A stretch of DNA of 40,737 bases from Oscillospiraceae bacterium (GCA_017560985.1 JAFZDX010000087.1:1-40737); one strand, 5' to 3'. Positions 13,780 to 23,057 are shown, counted from the first letter of the stretch. The notes: generated by a model from the letters alone, not told the origin. A program made the numbers and translations.

Positions 13780-15135
13780 CTAACCTTTCGCAATATACCA
13801 GTTTTCACCGCTGTTTACATCAGCTTTCAGTGGTATAGACAGCTGTGCGGCATTCTGCATTTCCTGGCTGAGGATAGCAGATGCTTTTTCCATTTCTTCC
13901 AGCGGTGCTTCAACAATCAGTTCGTCGTGAACCTGAAGAACCAACTGTGATTTCATGCCTTCTGCTTTCAGACGGTTATAAACTTTTACCATTGCAATTT
14001 TGATAATGTCGGCACTGGTCCCCTGGATAGGTGTGTTCATAGCCATTCTGATACCTGCCGCCTGGACATTTTTGTTGGAATTGTTTACTTCAGGCAACAA
14101 ACGTTTGCGGTTGTATAATGTGGTTACATAGCCGTGCTCTTTCGCAAAGGCTGTAATGGAGTCCATATAGTCCGCAACACCACTGAAATTGTGCAGATAA
14201 TCTTTGATAAAGGCATCTGCTTCTTTTACAGACATACCTGTATCTTTTGCCAGACTGAATGCACCAATACCGTAAACAATACCGAAGTTAACTGCCTTTG
14301 CACGGCTGCGCAGCTGTGGAGTAATCATTTCCATAGGCAGTTTCATAACCTGGCTGGCTGTGCGGGCGTGTATATCATCACCGTTTATAAAGGCTTCTGA
14401 CATAACTTTATCGCCACTGATATGGGCAAGAATACGCAGTTCAATCTGTGAATAGTCAGCATCCAGCAGAATATGGCCAGGTTTTGCCACAAAGAATTTG
14501 CGCAGTTCACTGCCCAGCTGTGTACGCACAGGGATATTCTGCAGGTTTGGTTCTGATGAAGAAATACGGCCTGTGCGGGTTTCTGTCTGGTTGAAAGTGG
14601 AGTAAATTCTGCCGTCCGGCTGAATTTTGTCTATAAAACCTTCAACATAGGTTGAATTCAGTTTTTGATAAGAACGATAGTTGAGAATAACATCGATTAC
14701 AGGGTGATATTTGCGCAGACCTTCCAGTGTTTCTGCATTTGTGGAATAGCCTGTTTTTGTTTTTTTGCCAGCTGGCAGGCCCAGCACTTCAAACAGTGCG
14801 TGACCCAGCTGTTTAGGGCTGTTGATATTGAACTCTTCGCCTACCATATCCCAGATAAGCTGCTGGTCTGCAGCCAGCTGCTGTTTCAGTTTCACACCGA
14901 AATCAACTATGCCCTGCTTATCCACTGCAAAACCGATGTGTTCCATATTTGCCAGAACTTCGGCCAGTGGCATTTCAATGTCAAACAGAAGTGACTGCTG
15001 ATTGTCTTTTTCTATATTATCTTTCAGAATTGTGTAACAACTGTGTGCAAAAGGCGCAAATGTGTCTGCACATTCAAAGGCTTTTTCTGCACCTGTTGCC
15101 ATAGGCAGTACATCCATTGCATAGCTGGAGGCCAA
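13780..15135 (-). CDS. polA: DNA polymerase I, polymerase part (downstream of frameshift)
   Basis: The C-terminal 451 codons of PolA, holding the complete polymerase fold: motif A (LDADYSQIELRILAHISGD), motif B (RSRAKAVNFGIVYG) and motif C (QVHDELIVEAP). It is out of frame with the upstream part by one base. Its apparent TTG start at 15135 has no ribosome binding site and falls inside what is normally a continuous protein (A-A-Y-L-x-N-P-L-A-S-S-Y), so I treat it as a fragment of one gene. Adding one base near 15142 would restore an enzyme of about 840 residues. Whether the break is real or a sequencing error cannot be told from this copy. Confidence 0.85.
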   Translation of the reverse strand: MASSYAMDVLPMATGAEKAFECADTFAPFAHSCYTILKDNIEKDNQQSLLFDIEMPLAEVLANMEHIGFAVDKQGIVDFGVKLKQQLAADQQLIWDMVGEEFNINSPKQLGHALFEVLGLPAGKKTKTGYSTNAETLEGLRKYHPVIDVILNYRSYQKLNSTYVEGFIDKIQPDGRIYSTFNQTETRTGRISSSEPNLQNIPVRTQLGSELRKFFVAKPGHILLDADYSQIELRILAHISGDKVMSEAFINGDDIHARTASQVMKLPMEMITPQLRSRAKAVNFGIVYGIGAFSLAKDTGMSVKEADAFIKDYLHNFSGVADYMDSITAFAKEHGYVTTLYNRKRLLPEVNNSNKNVQAAGIRMAMNTPIQGTSADIIKIAMVKVYNRLKAEGMKSQLVLQVHDELIVEAPLEEMEKASAILSQEMQNAAQLSIPLKADVNSGENWYIAKG

Positions 15136-16307
15136 TGGATTTGTAGGTAAGCCGCCAGTGTAAGACAGAAGGTTATATTCTGTGGCTGTATGCCCTTTTC
15201 AAAACAGAATTTATACAGTGCTTTTACATCAAAAGCGATTTTTTCCTTTGTGCTGTCTTCCAGGTATGCCTTCAGCTGTTCACTGTCACAGGACAGTTTT
15301 TCTACTGTTTTATCCCAGGTGATGATAAAGTCTTCACCAGACTGCCATAGGATAGCTGTTGGCAATGTGTCTGAAAATTCTGTAATCTGCACTGTTTCCA
15401 GACTGCTTTCCGGTGAAACTGTTTCAAATGTCAGCTGACCCTCACCGCAGAATTTATCTATCATTGTGTACATTTCCAGTTTGCCCAGAATTTCGCTGGC
15501 TTTTGCCATATCACCAGGCTGTTTTACATAGGCAGAAGGGTCTGTTTCCACTGGTGCCGTGGTACAGATAGTACCCAGCTGTTTTGACAGATATGCCATT
15601 TCTTTATCAGTTTCCAGTTTGGCACGTACACCTTTTTTGATAAATGGGTCGTCAATATTGGCATAGATATTGTCCAGTGTGCCAAACTGCTGTAAAAGGG
15701 ATACCGCTGTTTTTTCACCAACACCTTTTACACCTGGGATATTGTCTGATGTATCACCCATAAGAGCTTTCAGGTCGATAAGCTGGGTTACTTCCAGACC
15801 ATATTTTTCTTTTATGGCGGCAGTGTCCATAATGGTATTCTGCCCTTTGCCAAACTGTGTGGTGGCAAGGATAATCTTTACATTGTCATTTGCCAGTTGC
15901 AGGCTGTCACGGTCACCTGTGGCGATGAAACACTCATCACCTTTTTCTGTGGCACTGCGTGCCAGTGTGCCCAGAATATCGTCTGCTTCATAGCCTTCCT
16001 TTGAAACCAGCACATAGCCCAGGTTTGTCAGTATTTCTTTCAGTACAGGCATCTGGCTGGCCAGTTCTTCTGCCATACCTTTTCTGTTGCCTTTGTATTC
16101 AGGGTACATTTCGTGGCGGAAGGTTTTTGCTTTCAGGTCAAAAGCTATTGCCACCGCATCAGGCTTTACATCCTGTTCCAGTTTGTGCAGGATATTGAGA
16201 AAGCCATAGATGCCGTTTGTATACTGACCGTCCTTTGTGGTCAACATTTTTATACCGAAAAATGCGCGGTTTACAATGCTGTTGCCGTCCAGTGCTAAAA
16301 GCTTCAT
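15024..16307 (-). CDS. polA: DNA polymerase I, 5' nuclease part (upstream of frameshift)
   Basis: The N-terminal part of PolA. Residues 1-290 are the 5'-3' exonuclease/flap nuclease domain, with LALDGNSIVNRAFFG, YKGNRKGM, GYEADDILG, GDRDSLQL and MGDTSDNIPGVKGVGEKTA. Residues 310-388 start the 3'-5' exonuclease-like domain, which lacks the D-x-E of its first motif and is probably inactive, as in Bacillus-type enzymes. After about residue 388 the frame shifts and the last 39 codons are not homologous. The ATG has AAGGAGAG ahead. It is the first gene of polA-rimI-tsaD. If the frameshift is real, the cell would make a nuclease-only fragment. Confidence 0.87.
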   Translation of the reverse strand: MKLLALDGNSIVNRAFFGIKMLTTKDGQYTNGIYGFLNILHKLEQDVKPDAVAIAFDLKAKTFRHEMYPEYKGNRKGMAEELASQMPVLKEILTNLGYVLVSKEGYEADDILGTLARSATEKGDECFIATGDRDSLQLANDNVKIILATTQFGKGQNTIMDTAAIKEKYGLEVTQLIDLKALMGDTSDNIPGVKGVGEKTAVSLLQQFGTLDNIYANIDDPFIKKGVRAKLETDKEMAYLSKQLGTICTTAPVETDPSAYVKQPGDMAKASEILGKLEMYTMIDKFCGEGQLTFETVSPESSLETVQITEFSDTLPTAILWQSGEDFIITWDKTVEKLSCDSEQLKAYLEDSTKEKIAFDVKALYKFCFEKGIQPQNITFCLTLAAYLQIHWPPAMQWMYCLWQQVQKKPLNVQTHLRLLHTVVTQF

Positions 16308-16352
16308 AAAACTCTCCTTATATATTAAAAAGTAATATTGTTTATCTAACTA

Positions 16353-16393
16353 ATATAGTATACCACATTTTTATATTTTATGGTATACTATAT
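16353..16393. promoter_or_regulatory. Mirror-image divergent promoters of polA and dus
   Basis: ATATAGTATACCA (16353-16365) and TGGTATACTATAT (16381-16393) are a perfect 13-bp inverted repeat with a 15-bp AT-rich spacer. Each arm contains an extended -10 (TGG-TATACT): plus strand 16384-16389 toward dus, minus strand 16357-16362 toward polA. No good -35 is visible on either side. Confidence 0.65.
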
Positions 16394-16421
16394 AGACTAA
16401 AAAATAATTATGGTGAAAAAT

Positions 16422-17396
16422 ATGAATTTAAATGGATTAAATATAGAAAGCAAGGCCGTGCTGGCGCCAATGGCAGGCTTTTGCGACATAGTAATGAGAA
16501 AGGTTGCAGATGATTTCGGGGCTGGGTTCACTATCAGCGAAATGGTGTCTGCCCGTGCTTTGTATTACGGCGACAAAAAGAGCAAAACCCTGATGGAAAC
16601 CTGGGACCACAAAGGTCGCTATGGAATACAGCTGTTTGGCTTTGACCCTGTGGATTTTGAACACGCCACAAAACTGGCACTGGAAGCAAATCCGGATTTT
16701 ATCGACATAAACATGGGGTGCCCTGCACCAAAAATTACTGGCAACGGCGCAGGAAGTGCGCTGATGAAAAACACCGACCTGGCCGCAAAGATAGCTGAAA
16801 CTGTGGTAAAAAATGCAAACGGCACACCTGTAAGCGTAAAAATGCGCAAAGGCTGGGACGATGACTGTATCACCTGTGTGGAGCTGGCAAAAAAAGTGGA
16901 AGCAGCTGGTGTAAACTTTATTACAGTTCACGGCCGCACAAGAAAACAGATGTACACACCAGGCATTGATATGGATGCCATAAAAAATGTAAAACAGGCA
17001 GTAAGCATACCTGTTATCGGCAACGGTGACATCACCACGCCGGAAGATGTGGCAAAAATGATGGACTACACAGGCTGTGATGCTGTGATGATAGGCCGTG
17101 AGGCACTGAGCAGGCCATGGATTTTCAAACAGGTAAACCAGGCACTGGCCGGTCTGCCAATAGACAGAGAGCCAACTGTGGAAGAAAGAATGGCACTGCT
17201 GCTGTGGCATATAGAAAAACTGTGTGAAGTAAACGGCGAAGTGCTGGGTATGAAAAAAGCCAGAGGTCAGGCCGCGCTGTATATGAAAGGTCTGCGTGGA
17301 GCGGCACATCTGCGTTTTCTCACCAACAGCCTGTCTGTTTTTGCAGATGCTGAAAACCTGGTAAAAGAAGTATTAAAGGAGAACGGCAATGTTTAA
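16422..17396 (+). CDS. dus: tRNA-dihydrouridine synthase
   Basis: A flavoprotein of about 324 residues that reduces uridines in the tRNA D-loop. The FMN-barrel start VLAPMAGFCDIVMR and the signature INMGCPAPKITGNGAGSALM (catalytic Cys near residue 100) are clear, as are VKMRKGWDD, ITVHGRTRKQMY and IGNGDITTPEDV. It is of the bacterial DusB/Dus type. An ATG at 16410 is also in frame, but the one at 16422 has GGTG ahead and fits the family start better. It is first in a run with a nucleotidase, yfhO and tex; its stop overlaps the next start by eight bases. Confidence 0.9.
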   Translation: MNLNGLNIESKAVLAPMAGFCDIVMRKVADDFGAGFTISEMVSARALYYGDKKSKTLMETWDHKGRYGIQLFGFDPVDFEHATKLALEANPDFIDINMGCPAPKITGNGAGSALMKNTDLAAKIAETVVKNANGTPVSVKMRKGWDDDCITCVELAKKVEAAGVNFITVHGRTRKQMYTPGIDMDAIKNVKQAVSIPVIGNGDITTPEDVAKMMDYTGCDAVMIGREALSRPWIFKQVNQALAGLPIDREPTVEERMALLLWHIEKLCEVNGEVLGMKKARGQAALYMKGLRGAAHLRFLTNSLSVFADAENLVKEVLKENGNV

Positions 17397-17973
17397 TTTC
17401 AATGCACTGCTGGCAAGACTGAAATATATTCCACGATGGAGTCTGATGCGCCAGAATGTGGAAGAAGACCTGGCACAGCACACCAGTGAAGTGGCACTGA
17501 TGGCACACACACTGTGTCTGCTGGCAAACAATAAATTTGGCAAAAATGTAAACTGTGAAAAAGTTGCTGTGGCGGCGCTGTATCACGATGTCAGCGAAAT
17601 ACTGACAGGTGATATGCCTACACCTGTAAAATACAACAATCCACAGATTATGACAGCGTATAAAGCCATTGAGGCCCACGCAGTGAACAAACTGCTGGAA
17701 ACCAGCCACCCTGATATAAGGAACGACCTGCGCCCATATATGACACAGGAAAGCCTGACAGAGTACGAAAAGAAACTGCTGAAAGCTGCTGACAAACTGT
17801 GCGCGCTGACCAAGTGCATAGAAGAATTGCAAAGTGGCAACAAAGAATTTGAATCAGCATACAAATCCACATATCAGTCACTTATTGATATGCATATGGA
17901 AGAAACTGATTTTTTTATGGGAAATATGCTGGCCGGTTTCAGCCTTTGTCTGGACGAACTGGCTAAAATTTAG
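17389..17973 (+). CDS. YfbR-like 5'-deoxynucleotidase (HD domain)
   Basis: A 194-residue HD-domain phosphohydrolase. IPRWSLMRQNVEEDLAQH at the N-terminus is the YfbR signature. Metal and catalytic residues align as H31, H66-D67 and D135, the same spacing as E. coli YfbR (33, 68-69, 137). That enzyme dephosphorylates deoxynucleoside 5'-monophosphates in the cytoplasm. AAAGGAG lies inside the end of dus, indicating coupled translation. The next gene starts immediately after its stop. Confidence 0.87.
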   Translation: MFNFNALLARLKYIPRWSLMRQNVEEDLAQHTSEVALMAHTLCLLANNKFGKNVNCEKVAVAALYHDVSEILTGDMPTPVKYNNPQIMTAYKAIEAHAVNKLLETSHPDIRNDLRPYMTQESLTEYEKKLLKAADKLCALTKCIEELQSGNKEFESAYKSTYQSLIDMHMEETDFFMGNMLAGFSLCLDELAKI

Positions 17974-20295
17974 GTGAACAAATTGAAACAGTATTTAAAC
18001 AAACATATTTACCGGAAAGCATTTCTGCTGGGGCTTATAACAGCTTTCTGTCTGTTTATCCCCTATCTGGTAGTAGACAAAGGCTTTTTCCTTTATGCCG
18101 GTGACTTCAACAGCCAGCAGATACCTTTCTATATGTATATGAACCAGATGGTTAAAAGCGGCAGTCTGGACTGGGGCTGGGCAATAGATTTAGGTTCTTC
18201 TGTGGTAAACAGCTATTCTTTTTATCTGTTGGGTTCTCCGTTTTTCTGGTTGAGCTGTCTGTTCCCTTACAAGGCAATTCCTTATGTAATGCCCTACCTG
18301 CTTATACTGAAATTTGCAGTGGGCAATCTGGGGGCATTCGGCTATCTGAGAAGATATGCAAAAAATGACAACTTCGCAATGATTGGCGCATTGATGTACA
18401 CTTTTTGTGGCTTCTCCATATACAATATTTTCTTCAATCATTTTATAGAATCAGTGGTGTTTTTCCCATATCTGCTGTGGGCACTGGATGAATTTATGTA
18501 CAACAAAAGAAAGGGTATCTTCCCTCTTATTGTGGCACTGAATCTGGTAAACAACTACTTTTTCTTTATAGGACAGGTAGTTTTCCTGTTTATATACTTT
18601 GTCTGCAAAGTATGGACAAAAGAATATAAAGTTACAAAAAAAGATTTTCTTACCCTGGCTTTTGAATCACTGACAGGCTGTTTTATGGGGATAATTCTGT
18701 TTATACCATCAGCAGTGTCAGTAATGGAAAACCCAAGGGTATCCAGCACATTAAGCGGTTTTGGCATCTGGATGTACAGCAGTGTACAGCAGTATTTTGC
18801 CATACTGGCCTCTGCCCTGTTGCCACCTGATGTGCCGTATATACCATCACTGTTTACAGACGGTGCAATAAAATGGACAAGCATGTCTGCATTTGTTGCC
18901 CTGGGTGGAATATTTGGTCTGTTTGTATTCAAAAAATACAACAACCGTTCCTCATTCTACAAAATATTTGTAGCCAGCGTTATCTGTGCCTTTGTACCTG
19001 TGCTGAACAGTATGTTCTACGCTTTCAATTCGTCATACTATGCACGCTGGTTTTATATGCCTGTGCTGATGTTGGCCGCTATGAACATGCAAAGTTTTGC
19101 AATGGAAAAAGAAAAAATATACCACGGGCTGAAATGGGCCGCCATACTGACAGCTGTTTTACTGCCTTTCGGGCTGACACCTGTGGACAATAATGGCAAG
19201 CTGTTTATCGGTCTGGCTGATCAGGTGGCTGTGTACTGGATGAATATTATGATTGCATTTTTCAGCCTGTATCTGACATATTTCATCGTAAGCACCTATA
19301 AAGACAACAAATACACCCAGAAACTTACCAGCGGCCTGCTGTCAATGATAATGCTGTCTGGCATACTGCATATGGGACTGACCAAGATGCCACAGTGGGA
19401 TGGCGACCATCTGTACAAACCACAGAACTATGATATTCTGGACACCTTCGGTTTTGCAGACAAAATGAAAAACTACCGCATGGACACATACAACTGCTAT
19501 GATAATCTGGGGCTGTTTACAAATGTGCCTTGCATACAGTTTTTCAACAGCACGGTTTCACCGTCCATTATGGAATTTTACCCAAGTGTAGGTGTAAAAA
19601 GGGATGTTTCTTCAAAACCTGGCCGGAATATGTATGCCCTGCGCAGTCTGCTGAGTGTAAAATATCTGGTTATGCCTAACTGGGAAGTATCAAACTTTGA
19701 AACCGAAGCCGACCTGTACGGATATGACCTGATAAATGATAAATATCCTTACAACATCTATCAGAATTCCAATTTTATATCTATGGGCTTTGCATATGAT
19801 AAATATGTGACCTATACCGATCTGGAAAGCATAAATGCCGCAGACCGCAGCAACGTGCTGATAAGGGCACTGGCTGTGGATGAAAGCCTGATAGAAAAAT
19901 ACAGTCTGCCGTTGGAAAAAGCAGACAGTGAAGATATTTATGACTATACCTATTCCACTTTTATCACCGATGTGACAAAGAGAAAAAATATGTCCAGCCA
20001 TTATTTCAACCAGACCAGCGACGGTTTTGAATGTAAAATAATGCTGAATCAGGGCAACCTGGTATTTTTCTCCGTTCCATATGACAAAGGTTTTACCGCT
20101 TATGTAAATGGTGAAAAAGCGGAAATTGAAAAGGTAAACTATGCATTGAGTGCCGTATATGTACCAGCCGGTGACAATGAAGTGGTATTCACATATAAAA
20201 CACCTTACCTGTCCACAGGCATCGCATTGACTGCAGCAGGCTGGCTGGTGTATGGAATATATGTTTTTATAATAAAAAAGAATAACAGACAGTAG
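17974..20295 (+). CDS. YfhO family membrane protein
   Basis: A 773-residue polytopic protein of the YfhO family (PF09586). It begins with FLLGLITAFCLFIPYLVVDKGFFLYAGDFNSQQIPFYMYMNQ, the typical first helix and the acidic loop of this glycosyltransferase-C-like fold. About a dozen helices fill residues 10-480, then an extracytoplasmic domain, then one C-terminal helix (about 745-768). In B. subtilis YfhO takes part in glycosylating teichoic acid; here the role is inferred as transfer of sugars onto a cell-surface polymer. It starts with GTG directly after the TAG of the previous gene with no clear ribosome binding site, suggesting translational coupling. Confidence 0.87.
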   Translation: MNKLKQYLNKHIYRKAFLLGLITAFCLFIPYLVVDKGFFLYAGDFNSQQIPFYMYMNQMVKSGSLDWGWAIDLGSSVVNSYSFYLLGSPFFWLSCLFPYKAIPYVMPYLLILKFAVGNLGAFGYLRRYAKNDNFAMIGALMYTFCGFSIYNIFFNHFIESVVFFPYLLWALDEFMYNKRKGIFPLIVALNLVNNYFFFIGQVVFLFIYFVCKVWTKEYKVTKKDFLTLAFESLTGCFMGIILFIPSAVSVMENPRVSSTLSGFGIWMYSSVQQYFAILASALLPPDVPYIPSLFTDGAIKWTSMSAFVALGGIFGLFVFKKYNNRSSFYKIFVASVICAFVPVLNSMFYAFNSSYYARWFYMPVLMLAAMNMQSFAMEKEKIYHGLKWAAILTAVLLPFGLTPVDNNGKLFIGLADQVAVYWMNIMIAFFSLYLTYFIVSTYKDNKYTQKLTSGLLSMIMLSGILHMGLTKMPQWDGDHLYKPQNYDILDTFGFADKMKNYRMDTYNCYDNLGLFTNVPCIQFFNSTVSPSIMEFYPSVGVKRDVSSKPGRNMYALRSLLSVKYLVMPNWEVSNFETEADLYGYDLINDKYPYNIYQNSNFISMGFAYDKYVTYTDLESINAADRSNVLIRALAVDESLIEKYSLPLEKADSEDIYDYTYSTFITDVTKRKNMSSHYFNQTSDGFECKIMLNQGNLVFFSVPYDKGFTAYVNGEKAEIEKVNYALSAVYVPAGDNEVVFTYKTPYLSTGIALTAAGWLVYGIYVFIIKKNNRQ

Positions 20296-20322
20296 TGGGA
20301 CGATGTGGGTATCGTCCCCTAC
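20295..20322. repeat. Dispersed palindrome copy 8
   Basis: GTGGGACGAT pairs with ATCGTCCCCTAC. It begins at the last base of the yfhO stop codon and lies between yfhO and tex, within an apparent operon. Confidence 0.7.
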
Positions 20323-20347
20323 ATATATGACATAAAAAGGAGATACA

Positions 20348-22546
20348 ATGAGCGAAACAACACAGGAAAAGGTATTTGCCACCAATATACAGGCTGTACT
20401 GGCAAGGGAATTTGCCATAAAGCCATGGCAGGTGGAAAACACAGTAGCCTTGCTGGATGAAGGCGCCACAATACCTTTCATCGCAAGATACAGAAAAGAA
20501 AAAACAGGCGAGCTGGATGACCAGACCATAAGAAATATTTCTGACAGACTGGGCTATCTGCGCAACCTGGACACAAGAAAACAGGAAGTTTACACTGCCA
20601 TTATGGGACAGGAACAGATGACTGAAGAATTGGAAAAAGCTATTTCCAATGCCGTAACACTGGCAGAGGTTGAAGACATCTATCGTCCATTCAAGCCAAA
20701 AAGAAAAACCAGAGCTTCGATTGCCAAGGAAAAAGGCCTGGAACCGCTGGCAAAAACAATATTGGAACAGAGAAGGAAAACTGTTCTGGCTGATATTCTG
20801 CCACAGTACATCAATGAAGAAAAAGGTGTGCTGACTGTGGAAGAAGCCCTGAAAGGTGCAATGGATATTATTGCTGAAGATGTGTCTGACAATACTGCTG
20901 TGCGCACTGCACTGAAAAGACTGTACAACCGCACAGGCGTGGTGGAAAGCAAAGGCGATGAAGAAAAAGAAAGTGTGTACACACAGTATTATAATTTCTC
21001 ACAGCCTGTAAACAAAATAGCATCCCACCGTGTACTTGCCCTTAACCGCGGCGAAAAGGAAGATTTTCTGAAAGTAAATATCGTGGTTGACCCACAGACC
21101 GCTGTTGCTGAAATCGAAAAGATTTATATCAAAAGCAAAAATGAATGTGCTGATGTGGTAAAAGAAGCCATTGCTGATGGCTATACAAGGCTGATTCACC
21201 CTTCTCTTGATACAGAAATCAGAAATAATCTGACTGATGTGGCAAATGAAGGCGCAATAAAACTGTTCGGTGATAATCTGCGCCAGCTTTTGCTGGTACC
21301 ACCTGTAAAAGATAAAGTGTGCCTGGCACTGGACCCTGGCTACCGCACAGGCTGTAAAATGGCCGTGGTTGATGCCACAGGCAAAGTGCTGGAAGTGGGC
21401 GTAGTGTATATGACACTGCCAAACCACAACAAGGAAGTAGCAAAGAAAACACTGAAAACTCTGATTAAAAAGCACAGTGTTGATATTATTTCCATCGGCA
21501 ACGGCACAGCTACAAAAGAAACAGAAATGTTTGTGGCTGCCCTGCTGAAAGAACTGGACAGAAAAGTAAGCTATATGGTAGTAAGTGAAGCAGGTGCATC
21601 TGTATATTCTGCTTCCAAACTGGCGGCAGCTGAATTTCCAGACTATGATGTTTCTTTGAGAAGTGCTGTTTCAATAGCACGCCGACTACAGGACCCACTG
21701 GCTGAACTGGTAAAAATAGACCCTAAATCCATAGGTGTAGGCCAGTATCAGCACGATATGCCAAAGGCAAGACTGGAAGAAAGCCTGGACGGCGTGGTGG
21801 AATACTGTGTAAACACAGTGGGTGTAGACCTGAATACTGCCAGTGCACCGCTGCTGGAAAGAGTATCCGGACTTAACAAGACAACAGCAAAAAATATAGT
21901 TGCTTACCGTGAAGAAAACGGACGGTTTACAAAAAGAAACCAGCTGCTGAAAGTAAGCAAACTGGGACCAAAAGCATATATGCTGTCTGCAGGCTTTTTA
22001 AGAATCCCTGGTGCAAAAGATAAGCTGGATTCATCCTCTGTTCATCCAGAAAGCTATGACGTTGCAAAGAAACTGCTGGTAGCTGTTGGTTACACAGCAG
22101 ATGACATTGGCACTGAAAAAATAAAAAATCTGCCGGAAGATGCAGAAAAGATAGGTCTTGAAAAGCTGGCACAACAGCTGGAAACCGGTCTGCCTACACT
22201 GAAAGACATTATTTCCGAACTGGTAAAGCCTGGCAGAGATATGCGTGATGACCTGCCAAGCCCTCTGTTGCGTGAAGATGTGCTGGATATGGCTGACCTG
22301 AAACCAGGTATGCAGCTGAAAGGCACAGTGAGAAATGTAATCGACTTTGGTGCATTTGTGGATATAGGTGTTCACCAGGATGGTCTGGTGCATTTAAGCC
22401 AGATTTGTGACAGATATATCCGCCACCCATCTGAAGAAGTAAAAGTAGGCGATGTGGTTGATGTATGGGTACTGTCAGTAGATGTGAACAAAAAACGTAT
22501 TTCACTGACAATGAGAAAACCGAAAGAAATAAAAGAAAACAAATAA
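20348..22546 (+). CDS. tex: Tex family RNA-binding transcription accessory protein
   Basis: A 732-residue Tex protein. In order: the N-terminal helical Tex region (EFAIKPWQVENTVALLDEGATIPFIARYRKEKTG), a YqgF/RNase H-like domain from about residue 325 (CLALDPGYRTGCKMAVVD), helix-hairpin-helix motifs near 500-560 (TASAPLLERVSGLNKTTAKNIV) and a C-terminal S1 domain at about 650-720 (GTVRNVIDFGAFVDIGVHQDGLVH). Tex binds nucleic acids and affects transcription; its exact role is unresolved. AAAAAGGAG precedes the ATG. It is last in the dus-nucleotidase-yfhO-tex run. Confidence 0.94.
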   Translation: MSETTQEKVFATNIQAVLAREFAIKPWQVENTVALLDEGATIPFIARYRKEKTGELDDQTIRNISDRLGYLRNLDTRKQEVYTAIMGQEQMTEELEKAISNAVTLAEVEDIYRPFKPKRKTRASIAKEKGLEPLAKTILEQRRKTVLADILPQYINEEKGVLTVEEALKGAMDIIAEDVSDNTAVRTALKRLYNRTGVVESKGDEEKESVYTQYYNFSQPVNKIASHRVLALNRGEKEDFLKVNIVVDPQTAVAEIEKIYIKSKNECADVVKEAIADGYTRLIHPSLDTEIRNNLTDVANEGAIKLFGDNLRQLLLVPPVKDKVCLALDPGYRTGCKMAVVDATGKVLEVGVVYMTLPNHNKEVAKKTLKTLIKKHSVDIISIGNGTATKETEMFVAALLKELDRKVSYMVVSEAGASVYSASKLAAAEFPDYDVSLRSAVSIARRLQDPLAELVKIDPKSIGVGQYQHDMPKARLEESLDGVVEYCVNTVGVDLNTASAPLLERVSGLNKTTAKNIVAYREENGRFTKRNQLLKVSKLGPKAYMLSAGFLRIPGAKDKLDSSSVHPESYDVAKKLLVAVGYTADDIGTEKIKNLPEDAEKIGLEKLAQQLETGLPTLKDIISELVKPGRDMRDDLPSPLLREDVLDMADLKPGMQLKGTVRNVIDFGAFVDIGVHQDGLVHLSQICDRYIRHPSEEVKVGDVVDVWVLSVDVNKKRISLTMRKPKEIKENK

Positions 22547-22550
22547 AAGA

Positions 22551-22580
22551 AAGGGACGATTCACATCGTCCCTTCTGTTT
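22551..22580. repeat. Dispersed palindrome copy 9, likely terminator
   Basis: GGGACGAT (22553-22560) pairs with ATCGTCCC (22565-22572). It lies between the convergent tex and flavin reductase genes with T-rich sequence on the plus side and AAAGAAA on the other, so this copy probably serves as a bidirectional terminator. Confidence 0.65.
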
Positions 22581-23057
22581 TTATTCTATAATATCAATAA
22601 CTTCACCGATAAACATTGTGTGTGGTGCTTCATCGATATAATATTTGTCGATGGCTTCCTGTGGCATTGTATCAGTAATTAAATCCTGTCTGTAAATTTT
22701 CTTGCACAACAGTGTGATTTTTGCTTCTTTGAAAGAAATGCTGTTCCCTACTGATACAGGAGTAAGGGAAGTTTTCGCCACTTTGTCGCCATCACGGCCG
22801 GAAAGTGTACCCAGCACAGCTAAATCTTTTTTATATTTTTCATCAAAGAAACTTACTGTAAAATATTCGTTTGAATCAAGAAAACTGTGGGTGTGGCGTA
22901 TAGGTTTTACATAAACTGTGGCCACAGGTTTGTTCCACAGTGTACCCAGACCGCCCCAGCTGATAGTCATAGTGTTGAAATTTCCCATATTACCAGCAGT
23001 AACCAGCGCCCATTCTTTGTCAAATGCCTTGAAAGCATCGTTGATAAAGTTTTTCAT
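22581..23057 (-). CDS. Flavin reductase-like FMN-binding protein
   Basis: A 158-residue split-barrel protein of the flavin reductase family. It has the WALVTAGNMGNFNTMTISWGGLG segment, VYVKPIRHTHSFLDSNEYFTVSFF and the C-terminal PHTMFIGEVIDI strand. Members bind FMN and either reduce flavins or act as small flavoproteins of anaerobic redox metabolism. AAAGGAATATACATT precedes the ATG, and a promoter lies upstream. It is a single-gene unit; its electron partner is unknown. Confidence 0.85.
   Translation of the reverse strand: MKNFINDAFKAFDKEWALVTAGNMGNFNTMTISWGGLGTLWNKPVATVYVKPIRHTHSFLDSNEYFTVSFFDEKYKKDLAVLGTLSGRDGDKVAKTSLTPVSVGNSISFKEAKITLLCKKIYRQDLITDTMPQEAIDKYYIDEAPHTMFIGEVIDIIE

Noticed and set aside
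15024-15135. Programmed frameshift in polA
   Set aside because: No slippery heptamer, no downstream structure and no Shine-Dalgarno stimulator visible; a plain one-base loss explains the break.
16437-17309. 290-codon minus-strand frame opposite dus
   Set aside because: Shadow frame; the plus-strand protein has all Dus signatures.
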